DNA of 64,000 nt, taken from assembly GCA_964001305.1 (NCBI GenBank), contig CAXFAI010000036.1, forward strand, positions 124,001 to 188,000. The letters run 5' to 3'. Origin of the DNA: CAJXMH01 sp964001305. Its GTDB lineage: Bacteria; Bacteroidota; Bacteroidia; Flavobacteriales_E; Vicingaceae. Positions 8,603 to 18,045 of the stretch are shown here, piece by piece (within the stretch, counting starts at the first letter, position 1; each line of letters opens with the position of its first letter). Both the position numbers and the translations under genes were made by a program. A model generated the notes under the pieces. The model was not told where the DNA came from and made no database searches. It was given only the letters and a program-made list of their open reading frames with translations.

Positions 8603-9349
8603 CTACTCCCGCATTAAATCCTTAAAGTGCTTCATTTTAGCGCGTGAAATTTTTGTACTCATGTCGTTATTCAGAACAATTACATTTTCACTGGTTCTCA
8701 ATTCTTTAATCTCTTTTAAGTTTACCATCCACGATTTGTGGCTACGAAACAAGGAAGGGTATCCACGCAATTCATTTTCTACCGCTGAAATGTTTTTGCT
8801 ATAGACATACTGCTCTCCATTTGCTCTGTGAATTATGGAGTAGGCCTCGTTAGCTTCAACAGCTAAAATTTCCCGAAAGGGAATAAACACCCGACTTCCT
8901 TTATGCAATACACTTAGCTTGGGCTCTTTTTGCTGATCCATATAATCGGCTACTTCTACATACTTTTCAGCTAACTCTTTGGTCAAGGCATTTTGCTCTA
9001 CTTTCTGCACCGCCAACTTTAGCCGTTCAATATCAATCGGCTTCAACAAATAATCTACTGCCGAAAGCTCAAAAGCCTTCATGGCATACTCGTCGTAGGC
9101 TGTTACAAAAATGATTTGAAAATTAATTTCTTCGAAAAACTGTACAATTTCGTAACCAGCATAATTGGGCATTTCAACATCAAGAAAAACCACATCTATG
9201 GGGTTGTTTTTTAAGAAACGCACCCCAGATTCTAAGCCTGAAAAAGCACCCAAACAATTGACTTGCAAACAAAAGCGACTAAGCAGAAGTTCTAAATTCT
9301 CTCTAGCACTCGCTTCATCATCAATGATTATGGCCTTTAGTTTATTCAT
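8603..9349 (-). CDS. LytTR-family response regulator
   Basis: This 248-residue protein has a receiver domain at about residues 1-120, with acidic pocket D10/D11, phosphoacceptor D57, T83 and K103. A LytTR DNA-binding domain follows at about 145-245 (strands SVLHKGSRVFIPFREILAVE and the LFRSHKSWMVNLKEI segment typical of this family). It is the second gene of a leftward operon and overlaps the sensor kinase gene by 4 bases, so the pair is coupled. LytTR regulators bind direct repeats in promoters; no target site could be assigned. Confidence in the family is very high. Confidence 0.93.
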   Translation of the reverse strand: MNKLKAIIIDDEASARENLELLLSRFCLQVNCLGAFSGLESGVRFLKNNPIDVVFLDVEMPNYAGYEIVQFFEEINFQIIFVTAYDEYAMKAFELSAVDYLLKPIDIERLKLAVQKVEQNALTKELAEKYVEVADYMDQQKEPKLSVLHKGSRVFIPFREILAVEANEAYSIIHRANGEQYVYSKNISAVENELRGYPSLFRSHKSWMVNLKEIKELRTSENVIVLNNDMSTKISRAKMKHFKDLMRE

Positions 9350-11418
9350 CGGTTTAATACATAAGGAATCTGCACCAATACTTTGGTTCCACTAGCTTTT
9401 CCATCTTCATACAAATCCACGTAAGTAAATCCTGCTTCTAGGTTCATTCGTCGCGAAAGATAATCGAATCTTCGTTTCAAAGCGCCCAATGCAAAGGATT
9501 TGTGCTTTGAATTTTGCCGTTTATTAATGACCTGAGAAGCCTCTCTGCCAATTCCATTATCGGTCAGTTCACAGCGAAAGCCATTTTCATCGAATTGAAA
9601 CACCAAGCTTAAAAAACGATCTTTTGGTTTGTGCAGTAAACCATGCACGAGGGCATTTTCAATTAAAGGTTGCAACAACATGGGTGGCAAAGACAATGCT
9701 GGAATATCCTCACATTTTAATTCATAATCAAAGTGATCTCGGAAACGCAATTTTTCCAAGGACAAGTAATTTTCTAATAAAGCTTTTTCTTCCTCAAAGC
9801 TGACCAATTCTAATTCTGAAAAACTCAAAGTGGTTCTAATCAAATCTGCAAATTTGTTGATGTAGGTATACGAATCATCCACCTTGCCTTTGAGTACAAA
9901 ATTTTGGATGGAGTTTAACGCATTAAAAATAAAATGCGGATTCATCTGCGATTGAAGTGCCTTAAAATTGGATGCCAAAACCTCATCATTTTTTCGAATT
10001 TCCAATTCTCGATAGGCTTCCTTTAGTGCGACTTTTTGTTTTTTAATCGTTTTTAATTGGCTGTAAATCGACAAGAGAGCAATCAAAATTACCGCCCCCA
10101 CCAAAACCGAAATGATAATCAGTAACTCTTGTGTTTTACTTTTCTCCTCGGCCAAAGTCAATTCGGCCTCATGCTCCGCCGCTTGAACGGCTTTCTCCTT
10201 TTCATATTCATAACTTATGGATTTCTCCATTAGCTTCTTCTCCAATTGCGAATTGGAAATGCTGTCTTCGAATAACTTAAAAGTTTGCAACAAGCTAAAA
10301 GCTTCTTCATGTTTGCCTTGTTCATGCTTCACTTGGGCTAATAGCTCCAAAGGATATGTTTTGTATTGATAGGCATTGATTTGTTTACCCAGCTCAAGCG
10401 CAGCCTTTAATTTTTCTTCTGCTATGGTCCATTGTTTGCTTTTAAAAGCAATACGCGCTTGTTGCAGCTTTACCTCTGCCAATTGGTAATTAAACTTATG
10501 TTTAAGGCTAATACGTTCAAGTTCATCTAAGGTCAATCGCGCTGAGTCCAATTGGTTTTGTTCCAGGTAAAAACCGGCCAATTCATTTAGACCATCTACT
10601 AGGCGATAAGGATTCTTACTCATTCGACTCACGCTAATGCTTTTTTTCAGCCCTTGAAAAGCAGCAGTTGTATCGCCCAAACGAAAGGAGTTTAACGCAA
10701 TGGAAAGAAATTCATTAGCAATTAAATTGGAATCTTTAATGTGAATGGCAAGCGCCAAATTCTTACGACTAATAGCCAGAGCTTTTTCGTAATTCTTGTT
10801 TAAAGTGTAAGTATCGGCAATGTAAAAGCGTGAGAAAATAATGGCCGAAGTATCTGTTCCTTGTTCTGCTTTTTCAACGGCTTCGGTGTGTAAATCAATG
10901 GCTTTACTTACGTTTCCGCGGTAGCTGGCAATTTGTCCCAAAGCCGAAAGCATGGTGCTCATTCGCTCTACTTCATTCAATTGCCGATAAATGCCAAGTG
11001 CCTTTTCATACTTGGGTTCTGCTTGGTTGTAATCGTCTTTAAATCCAAACAATACCCCTTGAATTTCGCAAGCATAAGCTTCTAAAAATTGCAAGCGCTC
11101 TTTTTCACTCACCGATTTGACTTGTTTCTGTTTAATCGCCGCATTTTCTTCCAAATACTCGGCATAGCGATGAGCTGCTGAAAGGTTTTCAATTCCATCA
11201 AAAAGTTCAAGAAAGTAAGCCAGTTTTGTTGTGTCATGCTCAGCAGCATGATACTTTTCCAAGACTTTACGAATCAATACACTGTCTGTGGCATTTACTT
11301 CATCAGCATACAAAGAATCTACCAGATAGAAACCCGTGTTTTGATAAACCGATTGAGCCGACAAGAAGCTTCCAAAGCTCAGAAATACAGAAAGGAATAA
11401 AGTGCGAAATATGTTCAT
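9346..11418 (-). CDS. TPR-containing LytS-type sensor histidine kinase
   Basis: The 690-residue protein starts with a signal peptide (residues 1-22) and a periplasmic array of tetratricopeptide-like helical repeats (about 80-400). A coiled coil, one membrane segment (about 440-462) and a His_kinase (LytS-type) domain follow. The phospho-accepting H495 lies in MNPHFIFNALNSIQNF, and the ATPase part has PLIENALVHGL and LTDNGIGREA. This TPR-kinase plus LytTR layout is widespread in Bacteroidota. The TPR region presumably senses a peptide or protein outside the inner membrane. A consensus Bacteroidota promoter lies at 11435-11467, just before the start. Confidence 0.92.
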   Translation of the reverse strand: MNIFRTLFLSVFLSFGSFLSAQSVYQNTGFYLVDSLYADEVNATDSVLIRKVLEKYHAAEHDTTKLAYFLELFDGIENLSAAHRYAEYLEENAAIKQKQVKSVSEKERLQFLEAYACEIQGVLFGFKDDYNQAEPKYEKALGIYRQLNEVERMSTMLSALGQIASYRGNVSKAIDLHTEAVEKAEQGTDTSAIIFSRFYIADTYTLNKNYEKALAISRKNLALAIHIKDSNLIANEFLSIALNSFRLGDTTAAFQGLKKSISVSRMSKNPYRLVDGLNELAGFYLEQNQLDSARLTLDELERISLKHKFNYQLAEVKLQQARIAFKSKQWTIAEEKLKAALELGKQINAYQYKTYPLELLAQVKHEQGKHEEAFSLLQTFKLFEDSISNSQLEKKLMEKSISYEYEKEKAVQAAEHEAELTLAEEKSKTQELLIIISVLVGAVILIALLSIYSQLKTIKKQKVALKEAYRELEIRKNDEVLASNFKALQSQMNPHFIFNALNSIQNFVLKGKVDDSYTYINKFADLIRTTLSFSELELVSFEEEKALLENYLSLEKLRFRDHFDYELKCEDIPALSLPPMLLQPLIENALVHGLLHKPKDRFLSLVFQFDENGFRCELTDNGIGREASQVINKRQNSKHKSFALGALKRRFDYLSRRMNLEAGFTYVDLYEDGKASGTKVLVQIPYVLNR

Positions 11419-11434
11419 CTAAAAAGAGTCCGCG

Positions 11435-11467
11435 CAAAAGTAGAACGGAAATCCACTTGATACAAAA
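11435..11467 (-). promoter_or_regulatory. Bacteroidota-type promoter of the kinase-regulator operon
   Basis: Read leftward, TTTTG (rightmost bases 11463-11467) is followed by a 20-base spacer and TACTTTTG (11435-11442). This is the full -33 TTTG / -7 TAnnTTTG consensus for the primary sigma factor of this phylum. The -7 box lies 17 bases before the kinase start codon. Confidence 0.8.
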
Positions 11468-11677
11468 TCATAAAAATTGAGAAGTACTTCCCTTATATCT
11501 AACTCACTAATAATCAACACACTTTCAAAAACAAACAAACAAAATCCATTATACATAACTATCTATTATTCAATAGCTTAATCATCTCCATTACCGTTAC
11601 TCAACAAAATCAGTCAGTTGCTCAACTATTTCAATTCTTGGTTCTTGAAATCAAGCTATTTGCACAAAAAAGTAACT

Positions 11678-14410
11678 ATGAAAAGACTATTTACGCTAGC
11701 CATCACTTTCTTGACTGGACTCTCACTTCACCTCTATGCGCAAACTCCGACGCATCAGTGGGTAAATTCTTCAGGAGGAAATCAAGCAGATCAAGTTTAT
11801 GACATTGTTGTGGACTCCTTGGGAAATTCATACACCCTTGGAACTTTTCAAGCCACTGCTTATTTTAACACTGGTGCTACCACAGTTAGATCTTTCACTT
11901 CAAACGGAAGTCATGATATCTTTATCCAAAAACGCGATGCCCAAGGCATTGCACAATGGGTAAAACAGATTGGTGGCGCAGGGGCCGACATTGGTTTTGG
12001 ACTTGCCTTAGACGCAAGTAAAAACATCTACATTGCCGGACAATTTCGAAACACCGTAGATTTTGACCCAGGTACGGGAACACAAAATAGAAGCAGCACC
12101 GCCTTAGATGATGCATTCTTGCTAAAATTGGACAGCAATGGAACTTTTGTTTGGGTGCAAACGCTTGGTCGTTCAGGAAGGTCCTACAATATCCGATTAA
12201 AAGATGTAGCGGTTGACCGCAATGGCGATATCTTGACCATTGGAGAATTTTCAGGCTCTTTTGATATGAACCCAGGTTCCGGTTCAAACTTTACGGTTTA
12301 CAATTCTCCGGGTAACAATTTTTGGCTGCAAAAATGGAATGCTTCCGGAAATTACATCTGGGGAAGATACGGACAAGGAAGCACCACCAATAAATGCATC
12401 GCCATAGACGGTAACAATAACATTTACTTTGGAGGTTCTCATTCTGGCGGGGTAGACTTTAGATGGGGCCCCGGCTTTGGACAAGTAAATTCAAGCAATG
12501 GCGGAGTAGATGCCTATTTGACCAAGTACAACAGCAGTGGCAATTATGTTTATGATTACACTTGGGGCGATTTAGGAAACGATGAAGTGAGTGACATTAG
12601 CATAGACGCCAACAACAATGTAATTGTAGCTGGTACTTATGCCAACGGACCAGATTTTAATCCAGGGGTTGTCTTTACACAAATTCCGGCTGTAGGTTCT
12701 ACAGATGCTTATGTTTCAAAATTCAATCCAAGTGGAACATACCAATGGACGAAAACTTTTGGCTCCTCTTCTGCCGATGCAGGGAATGCCGTTTCAACAG
12801 ATAATCAAGGAAATATTTATACGGTTGGTTACTATGGCGGAACCATTGATTTTGACCCAGGAACTGCAAACACCAACACCAGCTGGAGCGGTTTCAGCGA
12901 TGCCTACATACATAAGATGGACGCTTCGGGCAATTTTCAATGGGTGGCAACTTTATCGAGTCCCGCAGATGAAGAAAGTTTTGCCATAGCAAGCGATGTC
13001 AATGGTGGAATTCTTCATGCCGGATTGTTTAATGCTCTTAATCCCAATCCGCTAGATTTTGATTTTGGCTCTGGAACAAGCAATCTACAATCGCTTGGCA
13101 ATGATGATGTATTTGTACAAAAAATAAAAGAGTGTATAACTGCCACAAGCACAGATGTACAAACGGCTTGCGGCTCTTTCACATGGATAGATGGCATCAC
13201 CTACACCAGCTCGAACAATACAGCTACATTCACCTATGCTGGTGCTTCAGCCACTGGTTGTGATTCTATTGTGACTTTAAACTTAAGCCTGAGTCCTATT
13301 GCTTCGGGAGTTGATGTGCAAACCGCTTGCAATAGTTTTACTTGGATTGACGGAAATACCTATACCGCTTCTACCAATTCGGTTAGCCATACACTTGTAG
13401 GTGCAGCCGCAAACGGATGTGATTCAATAGTAACCTTAAACCTTACTTTAGGCAACAGCAGTTTAGATACCCTTAGTATTCAATCTTGTGGCGCTTACAC
13501 TTGGGCCTTTAACGGCCAAAGCTACTCCTCTACCGGTTTTTATTTGGATACTGTTATTACGGCTGCAGGTTGCGATAGCATACTGGCACTAGACTTAAAC
13601 GTAAGTCAAACTTATTTAAGTATTGATACTGTAAAGCATTGTGGAAATGTTTACCTATGGCAAGTAGGTGGATCTTCTCAAGCCTTGACCACAAGCGGCT
13701 TGTATTATGATACCTTAAGCACTTTAGCAGGTTGTGACTCCATACTTGGTTTGGATTTAGACATCAATCAAAACTCTAGTGTTGCGTTTAGCCGAAGAGC
13801 TTGTAAAGAATTTATCAGCCCAAGTGGAAAAGTAGTTCGAACAAGTGGTTTGCTAAGAGATACGCTACCCAATGCAGCCGGCTGCGATTCCATTATGCAA
13901 ATTAACGTAACGATAGATACCCTTGACACGCGAGTTTCAAGAAATGGGAACACCTTAACTTCTTTAAACAATGCACGTCCGGGCCCGGCACACCAATGGG
14001 TAGATTGCAACAACAATTATGCGCCCCTAATTGGTGAAACCGGAAACAGTTTTACCCCAAGTATGAATGGAAGTTATGCCTTGATTTTAAGTGACCCAAA
14101 CAATGCGGTTTGTGCAGATACTTCTGCTTGCTTTAGCTTTACATCGGTGGGTCTTGCTGATAACTATTCTTTGCAAGGCATTAGGGTTTATCCAAATCCG
14201 AATACAAACGGAATCCTACACATTGAAGTGCCGACTTCAGAACAACAGCTGATATACCGTTTGAGAAATGCCCTTGGGCAATTGCTTATGGAGGGTAGCA
14301 TTTCAACGACTAATACGCAAATTGAGTGGCATGGAGAAACAGGCATTTACTACCTTGAAATGATGAATAGCAAAGGTGAAAAAAGCATACAAAAAGTGGT
14401 AAAACGATAA
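11678..14410 (+). CDS. T9SS-secreted beta-propeller protein with GCDSI repeats
   Basis: The ATG at 11678 is chosen because a signal peptide (MKRLFTLAITF... to YAQ) starts there; the frame is open 60 bases further upstream without one. Residues about 25-480 are SBBP-type repeats, each with a VDFDPG-like turn and a KxDxSGNFxW-like strand, which probably form a propeller. Residues about 490-760 carry five repeats of about 50 residues, each starting with a cysteine and ending in GCDSI. The last 75 residues, from YPNPN at about residue 837, are a type A T9SS sorting domain. The protein is thus exported to the cell surface by the type IX system. It is divergent from the two-component operon, which may control it. 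Confidence 0.85.
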   Translation: MKRLFTLAITFLTGLSLHLYAQTPTHQWVNSSGGNQADQVYDIVVDSLGNSYTLGTFQATAYFNTGATTVRSFTSNGSHDIFIQKRDAQGIAQWVKQIGGAGADIGFGLALDASKNIYIAGQFRNTVDFDPGTGTQNRSSTALDDAFLLKLDSNGTFVWVQTLGRSGRSYNIRLKDVAVDRNGDILTIGEFSGSFDMNPGSGSNFTVYNSPGNNFWLQKWNASGNYIWGRYGQGSTTNKCIAIDGNNNIYFGGSHSGGVDFRWGPGFGQVNSSNGGVDAYLTKYNSSGNYVYDYTWGDLGNDEVSDISIDANNNVIVAGTYANGPDFNPGVVFTQIPAVGSTDAYVSKFNPSGTYQWTKTFGSSSADAGNAVSTDNQGNIYTVGYYGGTIDFDPGTANTNTSWSGFSDAYIHKMDASGNFQWVATLSSPADEESFAIASDVNGGILHAGLFNALNPNPLDFDFGSGTSNLQSLGNDDVFVQKIKECITATSTDVQTACGSFTWIDGITYTSSNNTATFTYAGASATGCDSIVTLNLSLSPIASGVDVQTACNSFTWIDGNTYTASTNSVSHTLVGAAANGCDSIVTLNLTLGNSSLDTLSIQSCGAYTWAFNGQSYSSTGFYLDTVITAAGCDSILALDLNVSQTYLSIDTVKHCGNVYLWQVGGSSQALTTSGLYYDTLSTLAGCDSILGLDLDINQNSSVAFSRRACKEFISPSGKVVRTSGLLRDTLPNAAGCDSIMQINVTIDTLDTRVSRNGNTLTSLNNARPGPAHQWVDCNNNYAPLIGETGNSFTPSMNGSYALILSDPNNAVCADTSACFSFTSVGLADNYSLQGIRVYPNPNTNGILHIEVPTSEQQLIYRLRNALGQLLMEGSISTTNTQIEWHGETGIYYLEMMNSKGEKSIQKVVKR

Positions 14411-14431
14411 TTGAGCAATTCCCCTTTTAAA

Positions 14432-14583
14432 GGAGCATGGCGCATTTAGCTATGCTCTTTTTTTATGTTTGAAATTGGCTTATCTTGTTGGCGGAAATGA
14501 ACCGATTAGAAAACAATTAAAAACAAGTATAAATGTTTGTAAACGTTTAAGAACAGCTAGTGCAACATATTTACTTGTTGGCG
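14432..14583 (+). repeat. Dispersed repeat A, copy 2 (includes terminator)
   Basis: The copy starts with a hairpin (GAGCATGGC / GCTATGCTC) and a run of seven T residues at 14433-14464. This hairpin also serves as the terminator of the T9SS propeller gene that stops at 14410. Its body is nearly identical to copy 1, including TTTGAAATTGGCTTATCTTG. An 8-bp inverted repeat AACAAGTA/TACTTGTT bounds the right half. The next gene begins 31 bases after it. Confidence 0.88.
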
Positions 14584-14614
14584 GTAATTGACTATTATCA
14601 CTGAATAATTCAAA

Positions 14615-15409
14615 ATGAAAACAAATAAACTTTCTACTGAAGATGAACATCAAATTGAAAATTTGGAGTCAAGATACCCTGCGATAGCTTCTTCTTTCAG
14701 AGTTTTACTTTCAATTCTTCCATTTGGAATAGGAACAGGAATTACCGAATTAACCTTAGACTCATACTTGAGAAAAAAACAAAGCCGAATAAACGACTTC
14801 ACCGTTCATTTTATAAAGTATTTGGACTCTAAAAATATAAATGACAAGTCATTTTTGGAAGAATTCAATAAGGAAGAATTCGAAGATATTTTTGAATCTA
14901 TAATTCTAAGAGTTCATAAAACAAGATCAAATAGAAAAAGAAGAGTTTTTGCAAAAATTTTAGCCGATAGCATTTTTATAAATGACTTCAATCATGATTT
15001 CTTAGAAACATTCTTAGACTTGATTGATAGATTAACTGAGAAACAAATTGAAATCTTGAATTGGTATAGTAATGATTTACATAAAAAAGAACCAATCAAA
15101 GAAAAGTGGTCTATTAACAAAAGCCGAATTGAAGCATTAAAAAAAGAAAGTGTTGAGAACACTATAGAAATAGAAAAACTCCAAAAATTGAACTCCGATT
15201 TAGAAAAAGAAATACAAAAAATATCTAAGATAACTATCGATAAATCTTTTGATATTGATTCGTCAACTCTTGCTTTTTACAAACAAGATTTAGTATCTAA
15301 ATCACTTTTAAAAGATATTGGACTAAGCACATTTGACGCAACACCTTATGTATATTTAGAGTTGACTGAGTTTGGTCAAAAGTTCCTAAATCACCTTAAA
15401 AATGAATAA
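14615..15409 (+). CDS. Unknown protein with hydrophobic segment and winged-helix-like end
   Basis: This 264-residue protein has an uncharged stretch near the N-terminus (about residues 27-48, FRVLLSILPFGIGTGITEL). A helical region rich in Lys, Glu and Phe follows, then a coiled coil (about 165-210), and an end segment LELTEFGQKFLNHL that resembles the wing of a winged-helix domain. There is no signal peptide and no catalytic motif I recognise. It sits alone between repeat A copy 2 and a palindromic spacer, in an island that also carries conflict genes. A defence or stress role is possible but is inference from context only. Confidence 0.6.
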   Translation: MKTNKLSTEDEHQIENLESRYPAIASSFRVLLSILPFGIGTGITELTLDSYLRKKQSRINDFTVHFIKYLDSKNINDKSFLEEFNKEEFEDIFESIILRVHKTRSNRKRRVFAKILADSIFINDFNHDFLETFLDLIDRLTEKQIEILNWYSNDLHKKEPIKEKWSINKSRIEALKKESVENTIEIEKLQKLNSDLEKEIQKISKITIDKSFDIDSSTLAFYKQDLVSKSLLKDIGLSTFDATPYVYLELTEFGQKFLNHLKNE

Positions 15410-15413
15410 GAAC

Positions 15414-15618
15414 TACCGCTAACACGCTGTATAGTGCATTGTGGTCAAGGTAGTATGGCAAACTTACAGCTACATGCAAGCTCGCAAAATCCACTAGCGG
15501 ATTTTGTAAAAAACAAAGAAACAAAACCGCAAAGCGGTTTTTGCATAGTGCTAAATTGAAATAGTATCTTTATCAAAACCACAACGACACCATACAGAAC
15601 CGTTGTGGTGCATTAACT
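15414..15618. repeat. Palindromic spacer C1
   Basis: The outer arms are imperfect inverted repeats: left 15427-15445 (CTGTATAGTGCATTGTGGT) and right 15578-15597, which differ at about three positions. Two inner hairpins lie between them, AAAATCC/GGATTTT at 15486-15505 and AAAACCGC/GCGGTTTT at 15523-15541. The second is followed by a T run and could act as a terminator. The element fills the gap between two single-gene units and has the geometry of a long recombination-type hairpin, but it lacks a canonical attC core. Confidence 0.75.
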
Positions 15619-15629
15619 AAAACCGACAA

Positions 15630-16160
15630 GTGAATCGAATAGCTTTAATATCATTCTTTTTTTTCTTCAGTATAGCAGGCTTAGCACAAACTGAAATTAA
15701 AGCTCCTTTTAAAGTAAGTGCAAAGGTCAGTGATGTCAAAAATGACTCTACAGAATTGATAAATATTAGGATTCGAAATTTATCTTCAAATACCTACTTC
15801 ATTGCTAACTACCCATACGGATTTCTAAATCCGATTGACTCAATTGGCTATGTTAGTTTAAATTATAGCTCCAATTATTCAGACCCTTTATTAATGCCAA
15901 ACGATACAGTGGACTTTCTAGTTTTAAAGCCATTTAGATCTATTAAAATAGTGAGAGAAAGACTAATTAAGTCAATAGATTTACTACAATTAGACTTTGA
16001 ATTTATAGCAGAACACAAGTTAGATAAGAGAAATCTTGAAGTGATTACAAAGAATAGAAAAAAAAGAAGATTGACTTTAACTCATCGGGAGTTCTTTAAT
16101 GATATTTGGTATGCTGACAACGCTACAAGAATTGTTGAATATGAATTAAAGATTAAATAA
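15630..16160 (+). CDS. Secreted protein of unknown function (GTG start)
   Basis: The GTG at 15630 is chosen because a signal peptide follows at once (a phenylalanine-rich core, cleavage after AGLAQ at about residue 20). The mature domain of about 155 residues reads as a beta sandwich: KVSAKVSDVKNDSTELINI, then strands with an NTYFIANYPYGF loop and NDTVDFLVLKP. A basic patch lies near RKKRRLTLTHRE. I recognise no family. It lies between spacers C1 and C6 as a single-gene unit, with no partner gene. Confidence 0.6.
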   Translation: MNRIALISFFFFFSIAGLAQTEIKAPFKVSAKVSDVKNDSTELINIRIRNLSSNTYFIANYPYGFLNPIDSIGYVSLNYSSNYSDPLLMPNDTVDFLVLKPFRSIKIVRERLIKSIDLLQLDFEFIAEHKLDKRNLEVITKNRKKRRLTLTHREFFNDIWYADNATRIVEYELKIK

Positions 16161-16167
16161 AAACTAA

Positions 16168-16285
16168 GCACAACAAAGAACTATAAAATATAGCCGCAGT
16201 CAATGTTTGGCAAAGGTTTCATTACTTTTAGTGCTAAATTTAAACGACACTTCTTGTTGCTACAATTCATAGTCGGAGCGTTTAC
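16168..16285. repeat. Palindromic spacer C6
   Basis: The left arm ACTATAAAATATAGC (16180-16194) pairs with the right arm GCTACAATTCATAGT (16259-16273) at 12 of 15 positions, with 64 bases between them. The element occupies the whole gap between two small secreted-protein genes, like the other spacers of this type. Confidence 0.65.
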
Positions 16286-16296
16286 CAGAAATTAAT

Positions 16297-16794
16297 ATGA
16301 AAACGTCAATATTCATATTTCTAACGATAATAATTAGCCAGACTTCTTTTAGTCAGACTAAAATTGAAAAGGACTACGCAGACTCAAATAATTGGGTTCA
16401 GATGAACAAAATATCTGTTCGACAGTTTGTGGAAGAACTAAGAATACCGGCTGAAAAACCCGAATACCCTAAGAATATTATTTACATATTAATTACGGTT
16501 GGACAGCGAGATACAAATTGGATTTCATTTCGAGACATTGAATATTTAATGACTCTAATTGACTCTAAAGAAAAAGCTAAATGTATTAAGCGAGTGATTT
16601 CTTCTTATATACCGTTTGAAGAAAAGCCAACACTTGGAGATCAAATAATCCTTTTGATTAATGCTTATCGCAAAAAATTGGAGTTTCCAAATGGATTGAC
16701 TCTTTGCGGTGACTTTGGAGATAACCAAAGAGCTGAAATAAAAGATTGGTGGGAAGAGGTAAAAATAACAACGCCGCCCAACAAAACTAACTAA
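16297..16794 (+). CDS. Secreted protein of unknown function
   Basis: The protein has a signal peptide (residues 1-20, cleavage after SFSQ) and a mature part of about 145 residues. The middle looks helical (FVEELRIPAEKPEYPKNI, FRDIEYLMTLIDSKEKA) and is followed by an acidic, tryptophan-containing tail (AEIKDWWEEVKI). Two cysteines remain in the mature part and could pair in the periplasm. No family is recognised. It is a single-gene unit between spacer C6 and a full copy of repeat B. Confidence 0.6.
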   Translation: MKTSIFIFLTIIISQTSFSQTKIEKDYADSNNWVQMNKISVRQFVEELRIPAEKPEYPKNIIYILITVGQRDTNWISFRDIEYLMTLIDSKEKAKCIKRVISSYIPFEEKPTLGDQIILLINAYRKKLEFPNGLTLCGDFGDNQRAEIKDWWEEVKITTPPNKTN

Positions 16795-16960
16795 TTCCAC
16801 CTCATAAGGGACAGCTGCACAGAACTTTTACCAAAAGCATCACAAACAAAAAACACTTAGAAACGGCACAATTAGGCGGGTAACCAACAAGCTTAATAAC
16901 TAGTTTAGTGTAAAGGGTGTATTTATAACTTTTGAAAAACTGTGTATCTTAACGAACATT
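16795..16960 (+). repeat. Dispersed repeat B, longest copy
   Basis: This is the fullest copy of family B: left end GGGACAGCTGCACAGAAC, middle CTTTTACCAAAAGC and AAACGGCACAA, right end GTAAAGGGTGTATTTATAAC and TGTGTATCTTAACGAACATT. Its left half recurs at 8418 and 19152, its right half at 7658, and most of it at 6288. It separates a secreted-protein gene from a lipoprotein gene. Confidence 0.85.
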
Positions 16961-17038
16961 AAAAAGCATTCACAAAACCAGTTCTACATTCGTGAAAAGA
17001 AATAGTAGTTCAATTGTGGAAACTAAATATTTTGTTTT

Positions 17039-17944
17039 ATGAAAAATAGCTTACCCTTATTCATTATTTTGATTGGATTAGCTTCTTGTAAAGATTTTCC
17101 AAGCAAACAAACAGCATCTGATGAAACACTAAATTCTATTGATAATTCTGTAGAATTGACGGAAGAGCAAAAGGATTTAATAAAGAATGCGATACCCATT
17201 CAAAACTTATCCAAACTGAGCGACAAGATTTACGATGAAATCGCAAATTATGAAGTAATCATGATTGGAGAAATGCATGGAACAAATGAGCCCGCCGAAT
17301 TTGCTTATGGATTATGTAATCTGATAACTAAGTCTGAAGAAAATGTTGTCTTAGCTTTGGAAATTCGCAGTTCACAAATGAATGGCTTATCAGATGAAAT
17401 GTCAATTACCCAACTAAAAGAGTTGGATTTTTTTCGCAGAGAAAATTTTGATGGCAGAAATGGCGAATCAATGCTGAATTTAATATACAAGAGCAATCAA
17501 AATGAAAGAATCATTTTAAAATTCATTGATAATTCTTACCCATCCTCAAGCAGAGATTCATCCATGTATATGGAAATACGAAACATCCATAATAATTACC
17601 CAAACACCAAAATAGTTACGCTAACAGGTAATGTACATAATTCTTTTATACCCCTTTTTGACAAAGTAAGAATTGGAGGATACTTGGTAAATGATACTGC
17701 CAATTTCGATTCCAAAAAGATTATTTCCATTAATCATGTGTACAGCGAAGGAACCATGTTTAATAATGATGGCACCGGAATTAAAATTAGCACTATTGAA
17801 AGAGAGGACAATATCTTTAATACTACCTTATCCCATGATATGTTTTTATATAAGAAATTGCCTAAAGAACAAAATCGAAGCACACATATCTTATACACTG
17901 ATCAAGTAACTGCTTCAGGAAAAATTGAAAAAGATGATAAGTAG
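17039..17944 (+). CDS. Lipoprotein of the ChaN/EreA-like superfamily
   Basis: The signal peptide ends in a lipobox (IGLASC, lipidated C17). The mature domain carries the hallmark MIGEMHGTNEPAEF (a GExHG motif with nearby acidic residue), the strand VVLALEIRSS, and TLTGNVHNSF later on. This arrangement is shared by ChaN-like haem-binding lipoproteins and the erythromycin-esterase/TraB-type hydrolase fold. The length of 301 residues fits. The true ligand or substrate is unknown. It is a single-gene unit between a copy of repeat B and palindromic spacer C2. Confidence 0.65.
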   Translation: MKNSLPLFIILIGLASCKDFPSKQTASDETLNSIDNSVELTEEQKDLIKNAIPIQNLSKLSDKIYDEIANYEVIMIGEMHGTNEPAEFAYGLCNLITKSEENVVLALEIRSSQMNGLSDEMSITQLKELDFFRRENFDGRNGESMLNLIYKSNQNERIILKFIDNSYPSSSRDSSMYMEIRNIHNNYPNTKIVTLTGNVHNSFIPLFDKVRIGGYLVNDTANFDSKKIISINHVYSEGTMFNNDGTGIKISTIEREDNIFNTTLSHDMFLYKKLPKEQNRSTHILYTDQVTASGKIEKDDK

Positions 17945-18045
17945 TGATTGTAATTCTCCATTTTACAGTAAAATGGACTTGGTAAAACGAACTCAAGAAC
18001 ATAGAATTACAAGAAGGAATCCCAATAAATCGCTTTAAATAACTG

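Noticed and set aside
11618..11677. Upstream in-frame start for the T9SS propeller protein
   Set aside because: The extra 20 residues would bury the signal peptide, so the ATG at 11678 is used.
11922..12287. Leftward 121-codon frame within the T9SS propeller gene
   Set aside because: It is antisense to the repeated propeller region; its cysteine- and histidine-rich translation matches no family.
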